From NCBI RefSeq assembly GCF_030145145.1, contig NZ_JAQYWD010000004.1:1-64000 (forward strand): DNA of 64,000 nt, given 5' to 3'. The translations under genes were made by a program, and so were the position numbers. Position 1 is the first letter of the stretch, and every line of letters starts with the position of its first letter. This DNA comes from Desulfobacula sp. (GTDB lineage: Bacteria; Desulfobacterota; Desulfobacteria; Desulfobacterales; Desulfobacteraceae). Positions 1 to 8,733 of the stretch are shown here, in pieces. A model generated the notes under the pieces. The model saw nothing but the letters and a program-made list of their open reading frames with translations. It did no database searches and was not told the origin of the DNA.

Positions 1-256
1 CGAGTTTTTCCGCCACAAGTGTAGCCCGGCATAGAGCCTGTCAACATAGCCCATCCAGCGAAGGAAAGGTAATCTGGTCTGAACGGGTATGGGATATTCA
101 TAAAAAGTTACATGCGATTGCCCTGATTTTCAGTGCCAATAAATTTATTGACACCTCCTTGATAAGGGGGTATTTCAATATAAGCAGATCCTTGGGATAG
201 AAAAATGTCAAATCATTGACACAATGAGCCGACACTAGACGTTAATGGGGTAAAAC
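1..256. other. Left-edge region, no confident gene
   Basis: No reading frame here has a convincing start. On the minus strand one frame is open from about 132 to the left edge and reads protein-like (it includes YEYPIPVQTRLPFLRW) but has no start codon next to a ribosome binding site. A plus-strand frame is also open from base 3 to a stop at 198-200. Either could be the end of a gene that continues outside the window, or a remnant. I cannot assign either. Confidence 0.3.
148..176 (+). promoter_or_regulatory. Candidate sigma-70 promoter
   Basis: TTGACA at 148-153, a 17-base spacer, and TATTTC at 171-176. It lies 80 bases before the small coiled-coil ORF. The -35 is perfect; the -10 matches only partly. 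Confidence 0.35.
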
Positions 257-565
257 ATGTTGACCACGACATCCGGCATACCTTCTGTAACTGGATACCA
301 GATTCAACTTGATACATCCACCAGCCGCCCCCCATCAACCACACAACCCCCTTTTTCAAACCGCCAGGAAACCGATGACACAGTCAATATCTCCCGCAAA
401 GCAAAAGATCTTCAACAAGACTATCAGAAAAAAAAAACCATTGTGGAACAAAATTACACCAGTGACAAGCAACAACTGGAAAGAGCCTATCACCTGGAAA
501 AAAACAAGCTGGAAAGAGAACTGAATCAAAAAAAACAGGCCCTGGAAATCAACACTTACGCCTGA
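257..565 (+). CDS. Small coiled-coil protein of unknown function
   Basis: A 102-aa protein that I do not recognise. Residues 1-45 are low-complexity and rich in Thr, Ser and Pro. Residues 46-98 form a highly charged, Lys-, Glu- and Gln-rich helix with heptad character, so a coiled coil is likely. There is no signal peptide, membrane segment or cysteine. The ATG at 257 follows a weak GGGG purine run. The charge pattern and the candidate promoter upstream favour a real gene, but it stands alone: the next features are a gene remnant and two tRNAs on the other strand. Confidence 0.5.
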   Translation: MLTTTSGIPSVTGYQIQLDTSTSRPPSTTQPPFSNRQETDDTVNISRKAKDLQQDYQKKKTIVEQNYTSDKQQLERAYHLEKNKLERELNQKKQALEINTYA

Positions 566-725
566 CAGACCCCTGCAGGGTGAGCCTTTCCTACCCTACC
601 CCCCCTTTTTTTTTTACTGCCGCCATGATATTTTTCATCAGCAAAAAGAGGCTGCTCAGAAAAAAAAATTGTGACTATCCAGAACCCAGAATAAATTGGA
701 GGTCACTATTCACCATCTCACTTAA

Positions 726-878
726 ACGCAAAACTTGGCTGTTGACGAATTGCGGGAACGAACAGATGAACGCTTTGAGATTGTTTTCTCTGTATTGGAT
801 AAACTTTTAGCAGATGATGAAAAGTCAAAAAAGAAAGTCAGAAACCCCAAAATAAAAAAGCCCTCAGAGAATCTCTGA
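726..878 (+). pseudogene. C-terminal remnant of an ORF6N-domain-type protein
   Basis: This frame opens after a stop at 723-725 and reads LAVDELRERTDERFEIVFSV, then LDKLLADDEKSKKKV. That resembles the C-terminal tail of ORF6N-domain (phage KilA-N-like) proteins, which typically end in a charged helix, a short 'LD.LL' segment and a 'KKKIGF'-like end. The N-terminal domain is absent, and the reading diverges after KKKV and runs into the tRNA terminator. I read it as a decayed fragment of a phage or island gene next to two tRNA genes. The family assignment rests on remembered family tails and is tentative. Confidence 0.35.
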
Positions 879-883
879 AAGCC
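853..883 (-). terminator. Rho-independent terminator of the tRNA pair
   Basis: On the minus strand, GCTTTCAGAGA (882-872) pairs with TCTCTGAGGGC (870-860) across a very short loop, with one or two mismatches. A run of six T follows (859-854). It lies 13 bases past the tRNA-Glu CCA end. Confidence 0.7.
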
Positions 884-895
884 TTGTTATTAAGG

Positions 896-973
896 TGGCG
901 TCCCCAAGGGGATTCGAACCCCTGTCGCCGGCGTGAAAGGCCGGTGTCCTGGACCAGGCTAGACGATGGGGAC
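896..973 (-). tRNA. tRNA-Glu (anticodon UUC)
   Basis: On the minus strand, acceptor stem GTCCCCA (973-967) pairs with TGGGGAC (906-900). Discriminator G is at 899 and CCA is encoded at 898-896. The anticodon arm reads CCGGC-CTTTCAC-GCCGG with anticodon TTC, and the T arm carries GGTTCGAATCC. This is the standard glutamate tRNA form. It is co-oriented with tRNA-Lys 16 bases upstream and shares its promoter. Confidence 0.95.
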
Positions 974-989
974 GCAGTGTTTTTATTGG

Positions 990-1065
990 TGGTGGGCCGT
1001 GCTGGGCTCGAACCAGCGACTCTCTGCTTAAAAGGCAGATACTCTGCCAACTGAGTTAACGGCCC
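990..1065 (-). tRNA. tRNA-Lys (anticodon UUU)
   Basis: On the minus strand, acceptor GGGCCGT (1065-1059) pairs with ACGGCCC (1000-994). Discriminator A is at 993 and CCA at 992-990. The anticodon loop reads CTTTTAA with anticodon TTT, closed by CTGC/GCAG, and the T arm is GGTTCGAGCC. It is the first gene of a two-tRNA transcript with tRNA-Glu. Confidence 0.95.
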
Positions 1066-1087
1066 AAGGCCAATCAAAAACAAGGGA

Positions 1088-1116
1088 TATCTATATGATT
1101 TGAAAAACAATGTCAA
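1088..1116 (-). promoter_or_regulatory. Sigma-70 promoter of the tRNA-Lys/tRNA-Glu pair
   Basis: On the minus strand, TTGACA at 1116-1111 is followed after 17 bases by TAGATA (1093-1088); an overlapping TATAGA gives a 15-base spacer. The expected start, near 1081, is about 15 bases before the tRNA-Lys 5' end. Confidence 0.5.
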
Positions 1117-1511
1117 TAGTTTTTTTAAACCCCATGAATATCCCCTATAATCTTTTGTCCATTTTACGACCCATAAACACCCTCGCTAAGCTCCCATTGC
1201 TGGGAATAAAGCGAGTATAATAGGTTTTTTGATACTATCTTTCTACAAAGGGATATCCATCCATATTATAAATAAGTTTGATTATCTTTTTATAAAAACC
1301 ATTGGTGTCTCTATGGCAGATATAAACAATTCTTCCCAAATCACAAAAGCAACGGCAATCGTTGCCCATAAAACAAAAACCTACTGAAAAATATACTGGC
1401 ATGGATATTGCTTTTTTTGGTTAAAGATGCCGAATTAAGGCCAAAGGATAGCCTTTTTTTCCGGGTTGTATATAAAATAGTCAAAGACATAATGAAAGGG
1501 GGGACGGAATC
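1117..1511. other. Intergenic region with no gene
   Basis: About 400 AT-rich bases between the tRNA promoter and the CxxC-cluster gene. Apart from a sigma-54-type promoter at 1397-1412, I see no coding frame or clear RNA structure. Confidence 0.6.
1397..1412 (+). promoter_or_regulatory. Sigma-54 promoter before the CxxC-cluster gene
   Basis: TGGCATGGATATTGCT matches the sigma-54 form TGGCACG-N4-TTGCW, with T for C in the -24 box as the only difference. The GG and GC are spaced correctly. The predicted start is near 1423, leaving an 88-base leader. The flagellar promoters at 31491, 36434, 50565 and 56442 have the same form, which suggests co-regulation. Confidence 0.6.
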
Positions 1512-2072
1512 TTGACAACAATAAACATATGCCGCAAATGTCATTCAAACCATACTTCATGTTGTACACTGGAATCCGACAACAAGGGTAAAATGCTGAT
1601 ACCGCCGGTTTCAGACGCTGAGATAGAGCGAATACTCAATTTTTCAGGGTATAAAAGAAGAAACAAATTCTTTGTAGTCAAAGATAATTCAAGCTTTTTC
1701 ATCCATCAGATGCTGAATATTTTTCCGGATATGGAAAAATCAGTCCTTAAAGCATACCCTGAAAATAAAAAGCACTTTGAGCTTAAAACAATCAATAATG
1801 CCTGCATCCTTTTAGGAAAGGACGGATGTAGGTTACCGAAAGACGTTCGGCCCCATTTCTGCAGGATTTATCCGTTCTGGTTTTTTGACGCGGAGCCCCA
1901 GATTTTTCAAGACCCTGATTGTCTTGCGCTGCGTAACAGCAAGACAATCCCCGAGGTGTTGCTTTCCCTGGGCACAAATCAGGATACGTTAAAACAGATT
2001 CATTCTCAAATTTGTCAAGACTGGGGACTTTTTCATTCCATATCACCGGTAAAAAGAAAACGTTCTTTTTAA
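1512..2072 (+). CDS. YkgJ-type zinc/iron-chelating CxxC-cluster protein
   Basis: A 186-aa cytoplasmic protein. Cysteines cluster as C7-x2-C10 and C17-C18 near the N terminus. A second set (NACILLGKDGC, then RPHFCRIYPFW, then DPDC) is typical of the YkgJ / CxxCxxCC family, thought to bind Zn or Fe-S. The biochemical role of the family is not established. The start is a TTG at 1512 with a GGGGGG ribosome binding site 8-13 bases upstream. It stands alone behind a sigma-54-type promoter, so it may belong to the motility or stress regulon, but nothing in the protein says so directly. Confidence 0.75.
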   Translation: MTTINICRKCHSNHTSCCTLESDNKGKMLIPPVSDAEIERILNFSGYKRRNKFFVVKDNSSFFIHQMLNIFPDMEKSVLKAYPENKKHFELKTINNACILLGKDGCRLPKDVRPHFCRIYPFWFFDAEPQIFQDPDCLALRNSKTIPEVLLSLGTNQDTLKQIHSQICQDWGLFHSISPVKRKRSF

Positions 2073-2246
2073 TATACATTTTAAACACTCTTTAGAATAT
2101 ATGCTGCTTGACAATAGACTATTTTTTTCGGCACCATACCTTTAAAACTTGAACTTCGTTTTCTTTGGGCACATAATATGAGCATGCAAATAAAATCATA
2201 TTTCAAAGATGCTCTTCATGGTTCACAGGAACCTGCGGACACTTAA

Positions 2247-3266
<1,020 letters not shown>

Positions 3267-3313
3267 TGCCCGATGGTGGACTGCTAAAAATTAAGATGTG
3301 AGGAAACTAACTG

Positions 3314-4207
3314 ATGGGGAAACAAAAACTTTTAGTTTTAGGATCAACAGGATTATTGGGGCGATCTCTAATCAAGGTATTGTCAGAAGATTTTGAGGTT
3401 TATGGAATGGCCCATAAAAGTGCTGATTTTAATATTGATATCACTGATGATAATGCTCTAATTAAAGTTCTCAAAAAGGTTTCTCCTACAATAATTATCA
3501 ATACTGTTGCAATAGTAGATCATTCTTATTGTGAAAGCAATCCAGCTGAAGCTTATATGGTTAACACGAGACCCATTACGATAATTAATGATTACATCAA
3601 AAACTCAGACTGTTATTTTATTCAAATTTCAACAGACCATTATTATAAAAACGATTTAAAAAAAAAACATACCGAACGTCACCCCGTCGTTCTAACAAGT
3701 GAATATTCAAAAACAAAATTTTTAGCAGAACAATTAACACTGCTTAACTCAAAAAGTTTGGTTTTAAGGACAAACATAGTCGGCTTTAAAAGAAACTTTA
3801 CCCAGGCAAGTTTTGTAGATTGGGTTTTTGACAGTCTGAGCAACCACAAACAGATTACTCTTTTTGATGATTTTTACACTTCCAGCATTCATACTGTGCA
3901 ATTGGCAAAAATATTAAAAAAAATTATTTCAAAGCGCATCCCAGGCATTTTAAATATTGCCTCATCTGAAGTTGTGAGCAAAAAAAAATTTATTGAAAAA
4001 TTTGCATCCAAATTTGAATTATCATTAAAAAACACCCTAACAGGAAGCTGCAAAAATTTTAAAGATAGTAAAAAAAAGGGAGATTCGTTGGGATTAGACA
4101 CAAGCAAAGCTGAAAAAATATTGGGTTATCCGTTACCCAATTTAGACGAGGTTATAGACAGTCTTTTTAATGAATATTTATCGCGCTTTGACAGGAGAAA
4201 GAAATGA
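3314..4207 (+). CDS. RmlD-like NAD(P)-dependent sugar-nucleotide reductase (SDR)
   Basis: A 297-aa extended SDR of the dTDP-4-dehydrorhamnose reductase (RmlD) type. The cofactor motif is GSTGLLGRSL (residues 10-19). NTVAIVDHSYCESNP matches the RmlD 'N..A.T.VD..E..P' segment, and YSKTK carries the catalytic Tyr and Lys. RmlD enzymes reduce a 4-keto sugar nucleotide to the 4-hydroxy form. It sits directly after pseB, where classical pathways have the PseC aminotransferase, and overlaps the next gene by 4 bases (ATGA). I infer that it may reduce the PseB product, giving a 4-hydroxy rather than a 4-amino sugar. The substrate is unproven. Confidence 0.75.
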   Translation: MGKQKLLVLGSTGLLGRSLIKVLSEDFEVYGMAHKSADFNIDITDDNALIKVLKKVSPTIIINTVAIVDHSYCESNPAEAYMVNTRPITIINDYIKNSDCYFIQISTDHYYKNDLKKKHTERHPVVLTSEYSKTKFLAEQLTLLNSKSLVLRTNIVGFKRNFTQASFVDWVFDSLSNHKQITLFDDFYTSSIHTVQLAKILKKIISKRIPGILNIASSEVVSKKKFIEKFASKFELSLKNTLTGSCKNFKDSKKKGDSLGLDTSKAEKILGYPLPNLDEVIDSLFNEYLSRFDRRKK

Positions 4208-5283
4208 AATTTCAAAAGGAAATATTTATTAATGACAGAAAAATAGGATTTAATTCCCCAACCTACTTTATTGCTGATATTGCAGCTAATCATGATGGAG
4301 ATATCGAAAGAGCTAAAAGCTTGATTTATCTGGTAAAAGAGATGGGGGGTGATGCCGTTAAATTCCAGCATCATAATGTAGAAAAATATGTCAGTGACTT
4401 AGGGTTCAAAAGCCTTGGAAACAAATTTAGTCACCAAAAAAGCTGGAATAAAACTATTTTTGAAGTTTATAAGGATGCAGAGGTGCCTGTAGAATGGACA
4501 CCAATATTAAAAAAATATTGCGATGAAATTGGTATCAGTTTTTTCTCAACGCCCTATGACCTTGATATGATAGATCACCTGAATCCTTATGTGTCGGCCT
4601 TCAAAGTGGGTTCAGGGGATATCAACAGAGATGATATGTTAATCAAGATGGCATTAACGGATAAGCCGGTATTATTTGCTTGCGGAGCATCTACCATGGA
4701 TGAAGTAAAGCATGCCGTCAATACGTTAAGCGTCCATACCCCTAAAATCGTTTTAATGCAATGTAATACGAACTACACGGCCAGTATTGAAAACTTTAAG
4801 TATATTAATTTAAATGTGTTAAACTCATTTAAAAAACTATTTCCCGACTTGATTTTAGGATTAAGCGATCACACCCCTGGAAGTATTACTGCGCTTGGGT
4901 CCGTTGCGCTTGGTGCCAGGGTCATTGAGAAACATTTCACTGATGACAATGATAGACAAGGGCCTGATCATAAATTTTCCATGAACCCTAAAAGTTGGGC
5001 AGAAATGGTTAAAAATGTTAAAATATTGGAACAATCACTGGGGGATAGTGTAAAAAAAGTTGAAGAAAATGAAAAAGAAACCCTAATTTTACAGAGAAGG
5101 GCTATTAGAGTTATAAAAGATCTATCAAAAGGGACAGTCATCTCCAGACAGAACATAGAATTTCAACGCCCCGCACCGTCTGATTGCTTTAGCCCCAATG
5201 ATTTTGACAAATTAAATAAAAAGCGCCTAAAACATGATATTAAAAAAGGCGACTATCTTAAATACGAAAATTTCGATTGGTAA
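4204..5283 (+). CDS. pseI: Nonulosonic acid synthase (NeuB/PseI family)
   Basis: A 359-aa NeuB-type TIM-barrel synthase that condenses a 6-carbon 2-acetamido sugar with phosphoenolpyruvate. Family motifs are ADIAANHDGDIERAK near the N terminus, DAVKFQHH, FFSTPYDLDMID, FKVGSGDI, and GLSDHTPG followed by GARVIEKHFT. The C-terminal 60-70 residues (RRAIRVIKDLSKGTVI onward) form the SAF antifreeze-like domain. Its start overlaps the reductase stop by 4 bases. PseI, LegI and NeuB cannot be separated by eye; pseB and pseF in the same operon favour a pseudaminic-type substrate. Confidence 0.85.
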   Translation: MKFQKEIFINDRKIGFNSPTYFIADIAANHDGDIERAKSLIYLVKEMGGDAVKFQHHNVEKYVSDLGFKSLGNKFSHQKSWNKTIFEVYKDAEVPVEWTPILKKYCDEIGISFFSTPYDLDMIDHLNPYVSAFKVGSGDINRDDMLIKMALTDKPVLFACGASTMDEVKHAVNTLSVHTPKIVLMQCNTNYTASIENFKYINLNVLNSFKKLFPDLILGLSDHTPGSITALGSVALGARVIEKHFTDDNDRQGPDHKFSMNPKSWAEMVKNVKILEQSLGDSVKKVEENEKETLILQRRAIRVIKDLSKGTVISRQNIEFQRPAPSDCFSPNDFDKLNKKRLKHDIKKGDYLKYENFDW

Positions 5284-5286
5284 ACC

Positions 5287-6012
5287 GTGAAAAAAATTTC
5301 GATAATAATAAGTTCGTACAATTATGAAAAATATATTGAATCTTGTGTCTTATCCTGTTTGAATCAGGAGGGTTTTGATAATTTTGAAGTTATAGTTGTT
5401 GACGATGGAAGCCAGGATGCTAGTCTTGAAATTTTAAAAAAATATGCCCATCTCATCCGGCTTTTCAAGAACTCAAATCATGGACTGGAATATGAATTAA
5501 ATTATGCCATAAGAAAAGCGGATGGGGACTATATCGTAAGGGTTGATGCAGATGACAAACTCGATAAGCGTTTTCTTAATCTCACCTATCCGAAGATCCA
5601 TGGTTCTAAGTATGCATTTGTTTATCCTGAATATTCTTTAATAAATGAACAAGATGAAATTATTTCAGACGTAAAATTGCCGGATTTTAATGACGTGGAA
5701 ATTAAAAAAAGAGGCGATTTTTTGGCAACCGGAACCTTATATAACAAAAAGCAAATAGCAAAAGTTGGGTTGTACAATGAAGCGGTAAAAAACTGTGGCC
5801 TTGAAAACTATGAACTTATTTTGAACTTGTTGTCCAATAACTGCAATGGATTGTGTATTCATCAAAAATTATTTTACTACCGGCAGCATAATACCAATTT
5901 GTCGATTAAAAGGAAGAAGGATATCATTGCCTATGGAAAAAAACTTGCTATCAAGTTTAATCTTTCAGGTTATCAAACAAATGAATTTCATCCCTGGGGA
6001 TTAACAATATGA
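5287..6012 (+). CDS. Family 2 glycosyltransferase
   Basis: A 241-aa GT-A fold transferase. The N terminus reads ISIIISSYNYEKYIESCVLSC, then VIVVDDGSQDAS. The metal-binding motif is DADDKLDKRF around residues 87-96. There is no membrane segment, so it acts in the cytoplasm. The start is a GTG at 5287, 3 bases after the synthase stop; the end overlaps the next gene as ATGA. It probably adds a sugar during assembly of the flagellar glycan, or a second glycan on flagellin. Donor and acceptor are unknown. Confidence 0.8.
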   Translation: MKKISIIISSYNYEKYIESCVLSCLNQEGFDNFEVIVVDDGSQDASLEILKKYAHLIRLFKNSNHGLEYELNYAIRKADGDYIVRVDADDKLDKRFLNLTYPKIHGSKYAFVYPEYSLINEQDEIISDVKLPDFNDVEIKKRGDFLATGTLYNKKQIAKVGLYNEAVKNCGLENYELILNLLSNNCNGLCIHQKLFYYRQHNTNLSIKRKKDIIAYGKKLAIKFNLSGYQTNEFHPWGLTI

Positions 6013-6704
6013 ATTTTAAAAAAATATTGATTGTTGCAGCCCATCCAGATGACGATATATTGGGATGTGGGGGAACCATTGCAAAATATTCAAGCCAACA
6101 AGATATTCATTTCAGAATAATTTTCATCGCAGAGGGAAGCACATGCAGATATTCATACGACAAGATTGAGTCCATTGAAGCATTAAAAGAAATTAAAAAA
6201 AGAAACACTTGTGCAAAAAGCTCTTTGGCCGTTTTAAATATTTCAGACTATAAATTTTATAATTTGCCCTGCGGCAGACTTGATAAAACCCCTTTAATTG
6301 ATTTAGGTAAAATAGTTGAAAATGAAATCAAGGCATACCAGCCTGACACCATCTTCACTCATAGCCATCGTGATGTTAATAACGACCATAAATTAGTTTT
6401 TCAGGCAGTATTGCAAGCTACCCGGCCCGGCGCACAGAATTTGGTCAAAAGGGTATATTCTTTTGAGATATTATCATCCAGTGAATGGGGCTTTATTAAA
6501 AATTTCAAACCCAATTTTTTTGTCTCATTGGACTTAGAACATGTAACGGCAAAAACAAATGCATTAAATGAATACACTACAGAAATCAAAGATTTTCCTT
6601 TTCCTAGATCCAGCGAGGGGATTTTAACGCTTGCCAAAAGGAGAGGAATGCAATCAGCAAGCCATTATGCAGAAGCATTTCAATTAATAAGGGAGATTAT
6701 ATAA
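6009..6704 (+). CDS. PIG-L/LmbE-family N-deacetylase
   Basis: A 231-aa zinc-dependent deacetylase of the PIG-L family. The metal motif AAHPDDDILGCGG is at residues 10-22, and the second metal-ligand segment, HSHRDVNNDH, is at about residues 118-127. The family removes N-acetyl groups from GlcNAc-type sugars. It overlaps both neighbours and is followed directly by a formyltransferase. The pair suggests that an N-acetyl group on the nonulosonate or a precursor is removed and replaced by another acyl group, probably formyl. That is inference from adjacency. Confidence 0.85.
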   Translation: MNFKKILIVAAHPDDDILGCGGTIAKYSSQQDIHFRIIFIAEGSTCRYSYDKIESIEALKEIKKRNTCAKSSLAVLNISDYKFYNLPCGRLDKTPLIDLGKIVENEIKAYQPDTIFTHSHRDVNNDHKLVFQAVLQATRPGAQNLVKRVYSFEILSSSEWGFIKNFKPNFFVSLDLEHVTAKTNALNEYTTEIKDFPFPRSSEGILTLAKRRGMQSASHYAEAFQLIREII

Positions 6705-7354
6705 TGAGAATCGTATGTGTAAGTTATAGAAATTGGGCATTAAAAATTTATGACACGATTGTCCAGAATACTGACCATACTATATTAATAATCCGGTCGA
6801 CCAATCAATACCATGAGCAAGCCATCAAAGATTTCAAACCGGACTTAATCTTATATTATGGTTGGAGTTGGATTGTAAGTGATGAAATGATAAACACTTA
6901 TAAATGTATTATGCTTCACCCTTCCCCCCTGCCAAAATACAGAGGTGGAAGTCCCATACAGAACCAAATAATCAATAATGAAAAAGAATCAGCTGTTACA
7001 CTCTTCTTGATGGATACGGGTATGGATTCCGGCGATATAATTTGTCAAAAAAAATTTTCATTAGAAGGTCATTTAGTGGAAATTTTTGAACGAATTACCA
7101 CTATTGGAATTGATCTTACACAAAAATTATTAGATGGGGATTACACATTAATAAAACAACAGGAAAAAAACAAAACCGTATTCAAGAGAAGAACGCCTCA
7201 AGATAGTGAGATAACACTAGATGAGCTCCAAACTAAAACCGGAGAATACCTTTTTAATAAAATCAGAATGCTCGAAGATCCATACCCGAATGCATTCTAC
7301 AAAACAATTGATAAGAAAAAGCTATTAATTAAGCTGGCAGAAATAAGTGATTGA
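6704..7354 (+). CDS. Sugar N-formyltransferase-like protein (Fmt fold)
   Basis: A 216-aa protein of the 10-formyltetrahydrofolate-dependent formyltransferase family. The core motif is LHPSPLPKYRGGSPIQNQII at about residues 71-90, followed by DTGMDSGDII. In Fmt-type enzymes the catalytic triad is Asn-x-His plus a downstream Asp. Here the His (in MLHPS) and Asp (in DSGD) are present, but the Asn position is Met (IMLH instead of INVH). It therefore either works with an altered site or does different chemistry. It overlaps the deacetylase stop (TAATG), suggesting the two are translated together. Confidence 0.75.
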   Translation: MRIVCVSYRNWALKIYDTIVQNTDHTILIIRSTNQYHEQAIKDFKPDLILYYGWSWIVSDEMINTYKCIMLHPSPLPKYRGGSPIQNQIINNEKESAVTLFLMDTGMDSGDIICQKKFSLEGHLVEIFERITTIGIDLTQKLLDGDYTLIKQQEKNKTVFKRRTPQDSEITLDELQTKTGEYLFNKIRMLEDPYPNAFYKTIDKKKLLIKLAEISD

Positions 7355-7387
7355 TATTGTAACCCATCAATCTTCGAAGGAAATAAG

Positions 7388-8083
7388 ATGTCAAAAAAAG
7401 TTGCAATCATTACGGCAAGAGGTGGAAGTAAAAGGATTCCAAGAAAAAACATAAAAGAATTTTGTGGCAAGCCTATTATCGCTTATTCAATTGAGGCCGC
7501 AATCACATCTGATATTTTTGACGAAGTTATGGTATCGACAGAGGATGAAGAAATAGCGAAGATTGCGACTTCCTTCGGAGCTAAAATCCCTTTTCTCAGG
7601 TCGCAAAAAAATTCTGATGATTATGCAATGACAAGTGATGTTATAAAAGAAGTTATTCTCGAATATCAAAAAAAAAATCAGTCCTTTGAATATTTATGCT
7701 GTATTTATCCGACAGCACCATTTGTCACAGCAGAAAAACTAAAGAAAGCAACAAAAATTTTAATTGAAAATAATGTTGAGTGCGTTCTTCCCGTTGTAAA
7801 ATACAGCTATCCGATTCAGCGGTCTCTGAAAATAGAAAATAACAGGGCGAAAATGCTGTGGCCGGAAAATTATTCAAAAAGATCACAGGATCTGGAATCC
7901 ATTTATCATGATACAGGGCAATTTTACTGCTTAAAGACAAATAGTTTTTTAGAGCAGCTGGTATTGTTTCCTGAAAACACTTTGCCGTTAATTGTTCCAG
8001 AAAGCGAAGTTCAAGACATAGATGATGATGAAGATTGGAAAATTGCAGAAATGAAGTATAAGATTTTGAAAGGAGTTATATAA
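7388..8083 (+). CDS. pseF: Pseudaminic acid cytidylyltransferase (CMP-Pse synthetase)
   Basis: A 231-aa CMP-nonulosonate synthetase. It opens with ITARGGSKRIPRKNIKEFCG, the nucleotide-binding signature of the family. YPTAPF is in the middle, followed by the PseF-type run KYSYPIQRSL, PENYSKRSQDLE and YHDTGQFYC. These central segments are typical of PseF rather than of NeuA or LegF, and support a pseudaminic-type product. The ATG at 7388 has a GAAGG site (7376-7380) seven bases upstream. The stop overlaps the next start (TAATG). Confidence 0.9.
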   Translation: MSKKVAIITARGGSKRIPRKNIKEFCGKPIIAYSIEAAITSDIFDEVMVSTEDEEIAKIATSFGAKIPFLRSQKNSDDYAMTSDVIKEVILEYQKKNQSFEYLCCIYPTAPFVTAEKLKKATKILIENNVECVLPVVKYSYPIQRSLKIENNRAKMLWPENYSKRSQDLESIYHDTGQFYCLKTNSFLEQLVLFPENTLPLIVPESEVQDIDDDEDWKIAEMKYKILKGVI

Positions 8084-8733
8084 TGCAAAAATTCAATACT
8101 GCTCAAGAAGACTTTTGGGCTGGTGAATTTGGTAATAATTATATCGAAAGAAACAAAAGCATAAAATATCTTGCCGCGAATATTGCGATGTTTTCAAAAA
8201 TAATTAACAAAACAGAAAATATTTCTTCTGTAATAGAATTTGGCGCTAATGTAGGGATGAATTTAAAGGCAATAAAGATGCTTTTGCCTGAAATGATAGC
8301 GGAAGGAATTGAAATCAATAAAAATGCGTTTAATGAATTAAGCAAAAATTCTTATATAACCGCTATAAATAGCTCCATTTTTGATTATAAAATTGAAAAC
8401 CAATTTGATTTAGCGCTTATCAAAACAGTACTCATTCATATCAATCCCGATTTTCTTCCAAAAGCATATGATATATTGTATCAATCCAGTAAAAAATATA
8501 TTTTAATAGCTGAATATTACAATCCAACGCCTGTTGAGGTAACGTATAGAGGACATAAGGGCAAGCTCTTTAAAAGAGATTTTGCAGGCGAAATGATGGA
8601 AAAATACCATGATCTTAGCCTTATAGATTATGGATTTATTTATAAAAGAGACAAAAACTACCCTCAAGATGATATTAACTGGTTTTTACTGGAAAAAAAA
8701 GCGCTCCCTGGAAATGATAATGCAAATATTTAA
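8083..8733 (+). CDS. Pseudaminic acid biosynthesis-associated SAM methylase
   Basis: A 216-aa class I SAM-dependent methyltransferase. It matches the family found next to pseudaminic acid genes (TIGR03587-like): an N-terminal FNTAQEDFWAGEFGNNYIER, then the SAM motif VIEFGANVGMNLKA at about residues 49-62. A TVLIHINPDFLPKAYDIL segment takes the place of the usual motif II/III. It probably methylates the nonulosonate or its CMP form. The stop lies 14 bases inside the next gene. Confidence 0.85.
   Translation: MQKFNTAQEDFWAGEFGNNYIERNKSIKYLAANIAMFSKIINKTENISSVIEFGANVGMNLKAIKMLLPEMIAEGIEINKNAFNELSKNSYITAINSSIFDYKIENQFDLALIKTVLIHINPDFLPKAYDILYQSSKKYILIAEYYNPTPVEVTYRGHKGKLFKRDFAGEMMEKYHDLSLIDYGFIYKRDKNYPQDDINWFLLEKKALPGNDNANI

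Noticed and set aside
571-580. CCCTGCAGGG palindrome as terminator of the small coiled-coil gene
   Set aside because: Too short, and the T run starts more than 25 bases later.
580-810. 76-aa plus-strand frame
   Set aside because: Low-complexity start over a T-rich run, no ribosome binding site, and out of frame with the ORF6N-like remnant that overlaps it.
838-1116. 92-aa minus-strand frame
   Set aside because: It runs through both tRNA genes.
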